A DNA stretch of 64,000 nucleotides from the NCBI GenBank assembly GCA_038891035.1, contig JAWAEW010000001.1, positions 1 through 64,000 on the forward strand, read 5' to 3'. The notes under the pieces were generated by a model. That model did not search any database, was not told where the DNA came from, and saw only the letters and a program-made list of their open reading frames with translations. This DNA comes from UBA10161 sp038891035. Lineage in GTDB: Archaea; Micrarchaeota; Micrarchaeia; Anstonellales; Anstonellaceae. Below, piece by piece: positions 1 through 8,212 of the stretch; the stretch's first letter is position 1; each line of letters opens with the position of its first letter. The position numbers were made by a program, and so were the translations under genes.

Positions 1-266
1 GGCCCCCTGAGGGTTCACCCCCAAAGGGAAACCGAAGATAAGGTAGGAGATACTAAAAGAAACCCCAATATCTTATCTTATGTAATTTCAATGAAGATAT
101 GGAGCATCAATGATATTTCCGCCTCTTTTCCATTTGAATTATCTGGTGTTTGCCTTAGGGGTTGAGGAAAGGGGACAACAGAAACGCTGGTGTTCCCCTT
201 TCCACTGGTGTTTGCCTTAGGGGTTGAGGAAAGGGGACTGCGGATGTTCTAGTTTTCCCCTTTCCA
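1..266. repeat. Dispersed hairpin-repeat element, copy 1 (two 62-bp units)
   Basis: Nearly identical to 24341-24669. A conserved leader (about 3-142) is followed by two 62-bp tandem units at 143-204 and 205-266. Each unit begins CTGGTGTTTGCC and contains the inverted repeat GGAAAGGGGA ... TCCCCTTTCC, able to form a 10-bp hairpin, with a loop that differs between units. The leader holds a further inverted pair (ATATCTT ... AAGATAT). The left edge may lie outside the window. The last 18 bases also encode the C-terminus of the minus-strand lipoprotein gene. I do not recognise the family. It could be a small non-autonomous mobile element or a structured RNA gene. Confidence 0.85.
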
Positions 267-836
267 AGGCGTGCCTTCTATGAAATAGGAAAGCTCAACC
301 AGATATCTTACGTAGTTTTTCCTTCCAGCATAAGATAACTCATCGTATGCAAGCACTCCCAAATCGGTTAAACAGATTTTGCGTTCCTCAAAAAATGAGG
401 ATGAGGGCAAGAGGTAGCATTGGCCTTCAGTATTACCAATGGGCACTTTCTCTACTTCAACTGCACCTGTCAGGTTAATATCATAGGCAGAAAGTATTCT
501 GTTACTTTCAAAGAAATTAGTTATATCATTACATTCTTCCTTCTCATTTTTTATGCAAAAAAACACCTGGTTTTCAAGAAAATAAAATAAAATTGAATGC
601 TTTTTTTCAGCATCTGTAAAAGCTTCAACCTTCATTCTTTTTCCTTCTCGCCATACTGTCTCATACCTTTCTTTGCCATCCTCATAAATTACATAATGCG
701 CAGTATAGTTGATTTTGCTTTCGGGAAGGAAAAAAAACTGACTGCTTGAAGCACCATCTGGTCTATTTTGCGTCTCATTATTTTGAATGTCCACACAGCC
801 AAGCAAAAGCAGGAATGCCAAAATTTCAAATCGCAC
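249..836 (-). CDS. Predicted secreted lipoprotein, unknown function
   Basis: 195 residues. The N-terminus is a short hydrophobic segment ending in a lipobox-like LLLLGC at residues 10-15, so the mature protein is probably lipid-anchored at Cys15 outside the cell membrane. The rest is mostly beta-type sequence with scattered Cys, rich in Glu, Tyr and Phe. I recognise no family. Its last residues (WKGEN) are encoded inside the second unit of the dispersed repeat, so the present C-terminus may have been created by insertion of that element. It diverges from the DUF424 gene, whose ATG lies 51 bases away. Confidence 0.7.
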   Translation of the reverse strand: MRFEILAFLLLLGCVDIQNNETQNRPDGASSSQFFFLPESKINYTAHYVIYEDGKERYETVWREGKRMKVEAFTDAEKKHSILFYFLENQVFFCIKNEKEECNDITNFFESNRILSAYDINLTGAVEVEKVPIGNTEGQCYLLPSSSFFEERKICLTDLGVLAYDELSYAGRKNYVRYLVELSYFIEGTPWKGEN

Positions 837-887
837 TATCGCATTTTCCCAGCACTTTTTATTACTTTTTTGCTTGATTTCAAATCA

Positions 888-1175
888 ATGTATCTGAAAA
901 TCCACAACAACGGCGAAGTGGTTGCCCTTTGTGATGAAGATTTGTTAGGCAAGGTTTTTTCAGATGGACCGCGAAAGCTTGACCTTGCAAAATATGCTGA
1001 TTTTTACGCAGGCCAAAAGGTAAGCATCAAGCAGGCTGCAGAGGTGCTGAAAACTGCAAGGAATGTCAATCTGGTCGGCAGAGAGGCGCTGCAAGCAGCA
1101 AAAGAGGCAGGGCTGGAGGTTTCAGGAGCCATCTTTATCGGCGGCGTGCCACACCTTCAAATCTATCGCATCTAA
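888..1175 (+). CDS. DUF424 family protein
   Basis: 95 residues starting at the ATG that gives MYLKIHNNGEV. A longer frame from 768 overlaps the divergent lipoprotein gene and is unlikely. The sequence fits the archaeal DUF424 family: the beta-strand start (MYLKIHNNGEVVALCDEDLLGK), the FSDGPRKLDL segment and a C-terminal GGVPHLQIYRI. The family is a small, widespread archaeal protein of about 100 residues without an established biochemical role, often found near translation genes. Here it precedes two ACT-domain genes on the same strand. Confidence 0.8.
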   Translation: MYLKIHNNGEVVALCDEDLLGKVFSDGPRKLDLAKYADFYAGQKVSIKQAAEVLKTARNVNLVGREALQAAKEAGLEVSGAIFIGGVPHLQIYRI

Positions 1176-1214
1176 AACCTAACTAATATTAATTTTTCAC
1201 TCCTTCCTTTTTGC

Positions 1215-1616
1215 ATGAAGCAAATTGCAATTATCGCAGATGACAGGGTAGGATTGCTGGCAGACATTTCCTATATTTTAGGCAAGGCAAAAATAAATAT
1301 TGAAGCAATCTCGGTTCAGACACAGGGCGACAAAGGCATCATCAATCTTACTGTCAAAGATGACCAAAAAGCAATGAAAATGCTTTCTTCAAATGGCTTT
1401 CAGGTGTTTGCCTCAGATATCCTGCTGGTGCGACTCAAAGATGAACCAGGCGAAATGGCCAAAATGACCAAGATTTTGCGGGACAACCATATCAATATTG
1501 AATCGCTTTATATTGTGGCACGCGGATGCGATGGCTTTGCAGTGCACGCACTCAAAGTGGATAAACAAAAGAAGGCAAAGAAACTCCTTTCAGACTATAT
1601 CATCAAATCAGACTAA
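1215..1616 (+). CDS. Tandem ACT-domain protein (first of two paralogs)
   Basis: 133 residues made almost entirely of two ACT domains. The first (about 1-68) begins KQIAIIADDRVGLLADISYIL, the second (about 70-130) LVRLKDEPGEMAKMTKILRDNHINIE. ACT domains bind small ligands, mostly amino acids, at dimer interfaces. There is no catalytic or DNA-binding part, so this is probably a stand-alone amino-acid sensor or an allosteric partner. The start is ATG 1215. The next gene is a close paralog 45 bp downstream, which indicates a tandem duplication. Confidence 0.8.
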   Translation: MKQIAIIADDRVGLLADISYILGKAKINIEAISVQTQGDKGIINLTVKDDQKAMKMLSSNGFQVFASDILLVRLKDEPGEMAKMTKILRDNHINIESLYIVARGCDGFAVHALKVDKQKKAKKLLSDYIIKSD

Positions 1617-1661
1617 TGCCTTTTTATAAGTAGCCTTCGAGGAATACTTTGGGTGTGGGGC

Positions 1662-2057
1662 ATGAAGCAGATGACTGTAATTGTGCCGGATAAAGTAGGC
1701 CTTTTGGCAGATATTTCATATATTTTAGGCAAAGCAAAAATAAACATTGATTCAGTTTCCGTGGCTTCTACAGAAGGAACCGCAATACTTACATTCTTTC
1801 TTAAAGACGAAAAAAAAGCAGCACAGCTTTTGAGGCAAAACGGCTACAAAGTACTGGAATCTGAAGTGTTTATCGCCCGACTAAAAGACAGACCTGGTGA
1901 GCTTTCTGAGCTTTCCTCCAAGCTTGCAGAGGCAAATATCAACATTCTCAATCTCTATATAGTGGCAAAAGAAAGCGGATATGCATACGTGGCAATAAAG
2001 GTAGACAAGCCAAGGAAAGCAAAGAAGATACTTATTCCATATTTGCAAGCAGACTAG
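1662..2057 (+). CDS. Tandem ACT-domain protein (second paralog)
   Basis: 131 residues from ATG 1662. I prefer this over GTG 1653 because it gives MKQMTVIVPDKVGLLADISYIL, which lines up with the start of the preceding paralog. There are two ACT domains with the usual DKVGLLADIS and KDRPGELSELSSKLAEANINI motifs, and no effector domain. The stop overlaps by 4 bases the convergent stop of the NFACT gene. The pair may form a heteromer that senses amino acids. The ligand cannot be read from the sequence. Confidence 0.8.
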   Translation: MKQMTVIVPDKVGLLADISYILGKAKINIDSVSVASTEGTAILTFFLKDEKKAAQLLRQNGYKVLESEVFIARLKDRPGELSELSSKLAEANINILNLYIVAKESGYAYVAIKVDKPRKAKKILIPYLQAD

Positions 2058-2935
2058 CTTTCAGGAAGCTCTATTTCTACCTCAAATGCTGAAACAAATC
2101 TTGCCTTTTTTGCAGCAAGCATCTCGTTTATCTTTTCAATCTCCAATCCTTTTGCCTTAAGCTCATTTGCTTCTTGCAGCACTTGGCTTACAGCCTCAAA
2201 ATTAGAATAGATTGCCTCAGCACATTTTCTTGCTTCTTGCCGTTTCAGCTCAATCTCCTCCAAAGCTTTCTTTTGGTGCTCTAGCCGCTCTACAAGTTTT
2301 TTGTACGCCTTTTGCGCTTCTCTTTCATCAGCTGTTTCCCTCGGCTGATTGGCATAATAAAAATCCAAAGCTTCTGAAAAAGTCTGGAATTTCAAATCTC
2401 CCTCCTGCGCTTCAAAGCTGTATGAGGAAGGTTTGCCAGAAGCATCCAGTTTCACCCCAAAAGAAGGAACCAAAGGCAGATTCATTTTGAAACCCGTGGG
2501 CTTCGGGAAAGAATATTTTTCTCCTTTTGCAATCTTTCTTCCACCAGCATCATCATTTCTCAGGCATGCAAGTATGCAGTTATTCGAGTCTGCCAAAATC
2601 AGATTCCCTTTCCTAAAAAGCTCAAAAATCAGCATCTGTTCTTCTGACTTAAGCAAAACTATCCTATCTGACTCATGCTGCCAAATCCGATCAACTTTTT
2701 TGCCCTCCAGCCTCTTTCGCAGGAATGCCACAAACCCGTCAGGGGAAGGTTGTGCTTGAAATGCCTGCATGGTAAGGTGAAGCCTGACCGGGGGCTCAAA
2801 CAAAAGCTCTTGTGAGCCTATTTTGAAAAGGAAAATACCATCTTGCGTCTTTCTGATTTTTCCAATGTGCTTGCCTTGCAGGAAAGAAAGTTCGGCTAAA
2901 ACAAAGTGCAAGTCAGCAGAAGACATCTGTTGCAT
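2054..2935 (-). CDS. NFACT-N (RqcH/Tae2-like) protein lacking the C-terminal domain
   Basis: About 293 residues from ATG 2935 (MQQMSSADLHFVLAEL), which matches the usual MSS-DL start of archaeal NFACT proteins. The next ATG (2926) is also possible. The NFACT-N domain occupies roughly 1-190 (GKHIGKI, ILADSNNCILACLRNDDAGGR), followed by the start of the coiled coil to the C-terminus. Full RqcH/NEMF proteins exceed 550 residues and carry NFACT-R, which helps bind tRNA and ribosomes during C-terminal tailing of stalled peptides. That half is missing here and not seen nearby, and the frame ends on a stop shared with the convergent ACT gene. It diverges from ahcY. Confidence 0.75.
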   Translation of the reverse strand: MQQMSSADLHFVLAELSFLQGKHIGKIRKTQDGIFLFKIGSQELLFEPPVRLHLTMQAFQAQPSPDGFVAFLRKRLEGKKVDRIWQHESDRIVLLKSEEQMLIFELFRKGNLILADSNNCILACLRNDDAGGRKIAKGEKYSFPKPTGFKMNLPLVPSFGVKLDASGKPSSYSFEAQEGDLKFQTFSEALDFYYANQPRETADEREAQKAYKKLVERLEHQKKALEEIELKRQEARKCAEAIYSNFEAVSQVLQEANELKAKGLEIEKINEMLAAKKARFVSAFEVEIELPES

Positions 2936-2987
2936 GAAAAAAACTTTTTGCTTATCCTTTTTTATTTGCAACGCCCAATAGTGTGCC

Positions 2988-4268
2988 ATGTCAAAAATCA
3001 AGGACCCCTCTTTGGCCTCAAGCGGGCTGCTGGAACTGGGGTGGGCAAAGAAAAACATGTCGCTTCTTTCTAAAATAACGCGCGATTTTGAGAAGGAGAA
3101 GCCATTTGAAGGCATAAACATTTCAGTTGCACTTCATCTTGAGAAAAAGACTGGAGTGCTTTTGCTGGCCTTGGCAGCGGGAGGAGCACGTGTGTATGCT
3201 TCTTCCTGCAACCCGCTTACCACAGATGATTCAGTGGCAGCTGCACTTTCAAAAGAAGGCATAGAGGTATTTGCCTGGTCAGGCCAAACAAGGAAGGAAT
3301 ATTATTCCTGCCTCAATTGGGTGCTTGACGCCAAGCCTCACATAATAATTGATGATGGTTGTGACTTGATAAATTTAGTCCACTTTTCAAGGAAAGATGC
3401 TTCAAGTAAGCTTTTGGGTGCATGCGAAGAGACAACCACCGGAGTTCTTCGCCTTTTGGCAATGCAGAAAGCAGGAAAGCTTTCAATCCCGGTTTTTGCG
3501 GTAAATAATGCTTATTCAAAATTCTTGCTTGACAATCAATTTGGCACCGCACAATCTACTGTTGAGGCAATCTCGCGTGCCACTAACAAGCTGATTGCCG
3601 GCAAAACCGTGGTGGTGGTTGGCTATGGCTGGTGCGGCAGAGGGATTGCAAGCAGAATGAAGGCGATGGGTGCAAATGTAATAGTAGTGGAAGCGGACGT
3701 GCAGGCAGAAGCAGGGCCCTCGGGAGCCCACAAGGCACTTTTAGCTCTTTACGAAGGTTTCCGCGTAATGCCCATGAAGCAGGCTGCAAAAGAAGGAGAT
3801 ATCTTTATCACAGCAACAGGAAATACTTCTGTTATTTCTGCACCTCACTTTTCTCTTATGAAGGATGGTGCAATATTGTGCAATGCAGGACACTTCGATG
3901 TGGAAATCGACCAGGAGGCCTTGCACAAAACAAGCAAAAGGATATGGAAAGTCAAGGAGAATATAACTGCATACCAGCTTAAATCAGGTAAGATTCTTTA
4001 TCTTCTTTCCGAGGGAAGACTGGTGAATTTGGCAAGGCCTGCTGGTCAAGGCCATCCAATAGAGATAATGGATGGCAGCTTTGCGCTTCAGGCTTTATGC
4101 TGCAGGCTGCTTGCAACCAAAAAGCCGCCTCCACCTGGTGTGCATCCTGTGCCATGGCAAATCGATACTCAGGTGGCTCGCATGCTTTTGGAATCTGCAG
4201 GCATAAAGTTGGAAAAGCTAAGCGAAAAACAAAGAAAGTACTTGCAGGACTTTGCTTACGGCACCTGA
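2988..4268 (+). CDS. ahcY: S-adenosylhomocysteinase
   Basis: 426 residues. Converts S-adenosylhomocysteine to adenosine and homocysteine, relieving product inhibition of methyltransferases in the cytoplasm. Visible hallmarks: GINISVALHLEKKTGVLLLAL and SSCNPLTTDDSVAAAL in the substrate domain, CEETTTGVLRL, the NAD-binding VVVVGYGWCGRGIASRMKAMGA near residues 208-229, and FITATGNTSVI. Length is normal for the family. ATG 2988 is only 52 bp from the divergent NFACT start, with a T/A-rich box (about 2954-2965) upstream, so the mRNA may have little leader. It complements the metK gene at 37232-38410 in the SAM cycle. Confidence 0.95.
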   Translation: MSKIKDPSLASSGLLELGWAKKNMSLLSKITRDFEKEKPFEGINISVALHLEKKTGVLLLALAAGGARVYASSCNPLTTDDSVAAALSKEGIEVFAWSGQTRKEYYSCLNWVLDAKPHIIIDDGCDLINLVHFSRKDASSKLLGACEETTTGVLRLLAMQKAGKLSIPVFAVNNAYSKFLLDNQFGTAQSTVEAISRATNKLIAGKTVVVVGYGWCGRGIASRMKAMGANVIVVEADVQAEAGPSGAHKALLALYEGFRVMPMKQAAKEGDIFITATGNTSVISAPHFSLMKDGAILCNAGHFDVEIDQEALHKTSKRIWKVKENITAYQLKSGKILYLLSEGRLVNLARPAGQGHPIEIMDGSFALQALCCRLLATKKPPPPGVHPVPWQIDTQVARMLLESAGIKLEKLSEKQRKYLQDFAYGT

Positions 4269-4320
4269 ACGCAACATATTTATGCCTTTTTACTTTTAAC
4301 CCTACACTTTGAGGGATAGT

Positions 4321-4605
4321 ATGAAAATAAGCGAGCTTAAACCTGGCACAAATGCAGACGTAGAAGGTGAAATTGTCAAATTGGAGCCCCCGCGAGACAT
4401 AATCACAAAGTTCGGCAAGAAAACTCGTGTTGCAAATGCAACTCTCAAAGATGACAGCGGAGAAATTCTGCTTTCGCTTTGGGACAAGGATGCAGATGCA
4501 TTTGCAGAAGGCGACAGGGTAAGAGTAGAAAAAGGCTGGGTATCAGAATTTCGCGGGAACTTGCAGCTTTCTGCAGGCAGATCTGGGAAAATCACTAAGG
4601 TTTGA
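4321..4605 (+). CDS. OB-fold nucleic-acid-binding protein (SSB/RPA-like)
   Basis: 94 residues from ATG 4321, preceded by GAGGGATAGT; a TTG at 4309 is less likely. The pattern MKISELKPGTNADVEGEIVKLEPPRDI ... ATLKDDSGEILLSLWDKDADAFAEGDRVRVEKGWVSEFRGNLQLSAG is typical of a single OB fold of the archaeal SSB/SOSS-B or RPA type, which binds single-stranded DNA or RNA. It has no zinc finger and no long acidic tail, so this is a minimal single-OB protein. It lies between ahcY and the thermosome on the same strand. Confidence 0.8.
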   Translation: MKISELKPGTNADVEGEIVKLEPPRDIITKFGKKTRVANATLKDDSGEILLSLWDKDADAFAEGDRVRVEKGWVSEFRGNLQLSAGRSGKITKV

Positions 4606-4635
4606 TTTGTGTTAGAAAATGGATAAGTTAATATC

Positions 4636-4676
4636 ATGTTAACATATATTTAAAAATGTTAATTCTATATTAACAT
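4636..4676 (+). promoter_or_regulatory. Thermosome promoter with repeated ATGTTAAT operator-like elements
   Basis: Three copies of one element surround an A/T-rich TATA box (ATATTTAAA, about 4646-4654). The first, 4636-4645, is the perfect palindrome ATGTTAACAT. The other two, ATGTTAAT at 4656-4663 and ATTAACAT at 4669-4676, are an inverted pair. Their placement on both sides of the TATA box suggests a repressor that blocks TBP/TFB, as expected for a stress-controlled chaperonin. The regulator is not identified. Confidence 0.6.
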
Positions 4677-4728
4677 CCGCTTGCAAAAGCCGATTTTCTG
4701 CTCAATATTTTTGTGAGAGGTGATATAA

Positions 4729-6384
4729 ATGACTAAAGCACTAGAAGGACAGCAGGTAATGATACTCCCTGAAGGGAGCAACAGAGTAATTGGTAGGGAT
4801 GCGCAAAGGATAAACATAGCGGTTGCATATGCAGTTGCAAACATAGTCAGAACCACTCTCGGTCCAAAGGGAATGGACAAAATGCTGGTTTCTGAGCTCG
4901 GAGATATCGTTATTACAAACGATGGCGCAACTATTCTGGAAGAAATGAATGTCGAGCATCCCGCAGCAAAGATTATGGTAGAAATTGCCAAGACCCAAGA
5001 CAAAGAGGTTGGAGATGGCACTACTACTTCTGTGATGCTTGCAGGAATGTTGCTGAAAAAAGCAGGCGACCTGCTTGACCAAGACATCCATGCATCTACT
5101 ATCATAAAAGGTTATGATTTGGCTGCCAAGAAGGCAAATGAAATATTGGACAAAATCTCAACTAAAGTTTCCATCAATGACAAGGCAACCCTTGAAAAGA
5201 TTGCTGCGGTTGCAATGGGTTCCAAATCCATTGGTGTAGGAAGCAGCAAGGATATGCTTGCAAAGATGGTGGTTGCAGCAGTGACTCAGGTTGCAGAGGA
5301 GCGCAATGGAAAGTACTTTGTAGATGACGAGCTTATCAAAATTGAAAAGAAAGCAGGAGGCGAAATAAATGACACTCAGCTCATTCAAGGAGTGCTAATT
5401 GATAAGGAAGTGGTGCATCCAGGCATGCCAAAGACTGTCAAGAATGCAAAGATTGCTCTGCTGGATTGCGCACTTGAGATTGAAAAGACTGAGGTGGATG
5501 CGAAAATTGAAATCACCTCACCTGAGCAGATGCAGGCATTCCTGGCTCAAGAGGAAAAGATGCTGCGCGATATGGTTGAAAAGATCGCAGCAACTGGAGC
5601 AAATGTAGTGTTCTGCCAGAAAGGCATTGATGATGTTGCCCAGCACTTCCTAACCAAGAAAGGCATAATGGCAGTGCGCCGGGTGAAGAAATCCGATATG
5701 GAGAAGCTTGCCAGGGCAACTGGTGGCAAAATAGCAACCACATTGGATGACCTGTCTTCCAAGGACCTTGGAATTGCAGGTGAAGTGAACGAAAGGACAA
5801 TCGCAGGAGAAAAGATGGTGTTTGTTGAAAACTGCAAAGACCCCAAGTCAGTCACAATCTTCGTGCGCGCCTCAACTGATCACGTGGTTTCAGAAGGCGA
5901 GCGGGCAGTAGTGGATGCGATCGGTGCAGTCTCTTCTGCGATTGAGGATGGCAGATATGTGACTGGAGGGGGCTCAACCGAGCTTGAGCTTTCTGTGCAG
6001 CTTGCCAAATACGCAACTGAGATCGGCGGAAGAGAGCAACTTGCAATACAGGCCTTTGCAGAAGCGCTTGAAATAGTTCCTCGCACCCTTGCCGAAAACA
6101 CTGGAATGGATGCAATTGACGCACTAGTAAACCTTCGCGCAAAGCACAAGAAGGAAGGCGGGGAGCACTACGGAATCGACGTATACAACTCCACTATTGC
6201 GGACATGAAAGCATTGGGCGTGTTTGAGCCACTCAAAGTCAAAACTCAAGCAATTGCTTCTGCATACGAAGCCGCAAAGATGCTGCTCAGAATTGATGAC
6301 ATGATCGCCTCAAAAGGCAAGTCAGACAGCAAACCCGGCGGCGACAAGAGCGGCCCAGGCTCTTCCCCATCTGACGACTTCTAA
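4729..6384 (+). CDS. thsA: Thermosome subunit (group II chaperonin)
   Basis: 551 residues, normal for archaeal thermosome subunits. It forms the double-ring ATP-driven protein-folding chamber in the cytoplasm. Seen: NIVRTTLGPKGMDKMLV near the N-terminus, the ATP-site motif GDGTTTSV starting at residue 95, GGGSTELELSVQLAKYA, and a flexible tail rich in Gly, Ser, Lys and Asp (KSDSKPGGDKSGPGSSPSDDF). ATG 4729 has a good ribosome site (GAGGTGAT). Only one subunit gene is in the window. The promoter upstream carries repeated operator-like elements. Confidence 0.97.
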   Translation: MTKALEGQQVMILPEGSNRVIGRDAQRINIAVAYAVANIVRTTLGPKGMDKMLVSELGDIVITNDGATILEEMNVEHPAAKIMVEIAKTQDKEVGDGTTTSVMLAGMLLKKAGDLLDQDIHASTIIKGYDLAAKKANEILDKISTKVSINDKATLEKIAAVAMGSKSIGVGSSKDMLAKMVVAAVTQVAEERNGKYFVDDELIKIEKKAGGEINDTQLIQGVLIDKEVVHPGMPKTVKNAKIALLDCALEIEKTEVDAKIEITSPEQMQAFLAQEEKMLRDMVEKIAATGANVVFCQKGIDDVAQHFLTKKGIMAVRRVKKSDMEKLARATGGKIATTLDDLSSKDLGIAGEVNERTIAGEKMVFVENCKDPKSVTIFVRASTDHVVSEGERAVVDAIGAVSSAIEDGRYVTGGGSTELELSVQLAKYATEIGGREQLAIQAFAEALEIVPRTLAENTGMDAIDALVNLRAKHKKEGGEHYGIDVYNSTIADMKALGVFEPLKVKTQAIASAYEAAKMLLRIDDMIASKGKSDSKPGGDKSGPGSSPSDDF

Positions 6385-6390
6385 CTAATT

Positions 6391-6421
6391 TTTTTTCCTC
6401 TTTTTTTGCTTTTTTTTATTT
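6391..6421 (+). terminator. T-rich transcription terminator after the thermosome gene
   Basis: Just after the stop codon the coding strand has long T runs (TTTTTTTTCC, CTTTTTTTGC, TTTTTTTA), the usual archaeal intrinsic termination signal. The next gene has its own TATA-like box (CTTTTTAAACAT, about 6448). Confidence 0.6.
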
Positions 6422-6507
6422 GCAAAAGGCAACCAACCTTAGCAATCTTTTTAAACATTACTTTCTAAACGTGTCTGGGAGGAAAAAGCATTTTTGAGGT
6501 GATTGTT

Positions 6508-8175
6508 GTGAACAAAACTTCCTACCGTTCTCCACAAAATCTTTTTGTGCTGATTGTTTTCCTATCCTCTCTTTCTTTTGCACTTCCAACGGTTGTTAAT
6601 GTCACTTCAATTGACGGTTACTATAAAGCAGGCGACACCATTCCGATCTATGTGACTTTTAATGAGACTATGGTGTTTTGTGTTTCAACTCCTGATTCTA
6701 AAATAGACCTGAATACAGGCGGATCTGCTTATTTAGTATATAATCCATCTCAAAGCCAAACAGTCGTTTTCCATTATACAGTTGACCATGGGCATAATAC
6801 AAATGATTTAGAATATGTTACTAATATCTCAGACAACCCACCTGCGGATTTGAGAGGCCTTTCTGGCCTATGCAATCAACAACTATACAATACAACTCTA
6901 CCAGCTGCAGGTCAACCAGGTTCACTTGATTACAATAATAATGTAGTTGTTGACACTACAGCCCCAACAGGAGGCTCAATTTCCTACAATGATGGCTACT
7001 ACACCACTGCATCAGTTGAAATCACTTACAACGTAGGCTCTGACTCAGGCTCAGGCCTCAATCTTTCTTCAGGCCAAATTCAAAGAGCAGAAGCCACTCT
7101 CTCAAATGGGGTGTGTGGTTCATTTGGAGCATTCAGCACAATTGCATCTGACTCAGATGGCTCCTACACTGATACTACAGTTGAATCCGACAAATGCTAC
7201 AAGTATCAATATGTAATCTATGACAACGCAGGAAACAGTGTAACTTACACCAGTACCAATGTTGCAAAAGTTGACACCACTATACCTTATGTAATCAATG
7301 TGAGTTCACATAATGCGATATATAACATAAGTTCAGTATCACCTGTTGTGATGAAACTAACCTTTAGCGAATACGTTTCACAGCCTACTGTTATTATAGA
7401 CAATGCAGTTCAACCCATTAACTCGTGTGGAGACAATGACAATTCTACCTATTGCTTTAACTACCAAATTCCAACAAACACAGAAGCAGTATTCACTCTT
7501 AATATCTTTGGGGCAACCGACTTGGCCGGAAACACAATGGACATGTCTGACCAATTTAGCTTCACTGTAGGAACTAAAATACCATCAATTACTTCATCTT
7601 CTCCAAACGGCGTATCTTATAACTCTTCGTCCATTCCAATTTCTGTTACCACTAATATCAATGCAACCTGCAAGTATTCATTCGCAGATGTAGATTACTC
7701 CTATATGACCTACACGTTTGCCAATACAGGTTCAGTTACCCACAATAGCACAATAACAGTACAGGAATCCGGAACTTACACCGTATATGTGCGTTGCGCA
7801 AGCATATACGGAAGTCCAATGGCTTATTCAACAACACTTTCATTCACATATAATAAACCAAACAATTACGCATACTCTAAGCAATTGAATGTAGGCTGGA
7901 ATGATGTATTCCTGCCACGCATAATTCTCTCGAACTTCACTGATTTCCAGGATGGTAACTTCACTGTAGAAAACGTCCTTTCAAAAGGAGGAATTCAAGG
8001 CAAATACGATTTTGTCTACTATCGAAACGGTTCAGCATGTCCATCTCAAAATGGATCTTGCTGGCTCTCGTACGATCCGAACGATGACATAAACTCTTTA
8101 CAAGAATTCAATGACTGGGATAACTTACCTTTCTGGATTCACATGACCGAAAGTGGTTTACTTGCCTTCAATTAA
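6508..8175 (+). CDS. Secreted surface protein with Ig-like domains
   Basis: About 555 residues from GTG 6508, chosen because GAGGTGAT (6496-6503) sits at the same distance as in the thermosome gene. A signal peptide (LFVLIVFLSSLSFALP) is followed by Ig-like beta modules: TVVNVTSIDGYYKAGDTIPIYVTF (about 30-100), a middle module with VDTTAPTGGSISYNDGYYT and VDTTIPYVINVSS, and ATDLAGNTMD, a phrase common in bacterial and archaeal Ig repeats. There are many NxS/T sites. No C-terminal anchor is seen. The end (WLSYDPNDDINSLQEFNDWDNLPFWIHMTE) resembles a small separate domain. Likely a cell-surface or secreted binding protein. Confidence 0.75.
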   Translation: MNKTSYRSPQNLFVLIVFLSSLSFALPTVVNVTSIDGYYKAGDTIPIYVTFNETMVFCVSTPDSKIDLNTGGSAYLVYNPSQSQTVVFHYTVDHGHNTNDLEYVTNISDNPPADLRGLSGLCNQQLYNTTLPAAGQPGSLDYNNNVVVDTTAPTGGSISYNDGYYTTASVEITYNVGSDSGSGLNLSSGQIQRAEATLSNGVCGSFGAFSTIASDSDGSYTDTTVESDKCYKYQYVIYDNAGNSVTYTSTNVAKVDTTIPYVINVSSHNAIYNISSVSPVVMKLTFSEYVSQPTVIIDNAVQPINSCGDNDNSTYCFNYQIPTNTEAVFTLNIFGATDLAGNTMDMSDQFSFTVGTKIPSITSSSPNGVSYNSSSIPISVTTNINATCKYSFADVDYSYMTYTFANTGSVTHNSTITVQESGTYTVYVRCASIYGSPMAYSTTLSFTYNKPNNYAYSKQLNVGWNDVFLPRIILSNFTDFQDGNFTVENVLSKGGIQGKYDFVYYRNGSACPSQNGSCWLSYDPNDDINSLQEFNDWDNLPFWIHMTESGLLAFN

Positions 8176-8212
8176 TTTTTTTTCTTTTTATTTATTTTTA
8201 TAGAGGTGTGAT

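Noticed and set aside
143..266. 62-bp repeats as a possible CRISPR array
   Set aside because: Units are contiguous with no unique spacers, and the leader is duplicated in another place; no cas genes are in the window.
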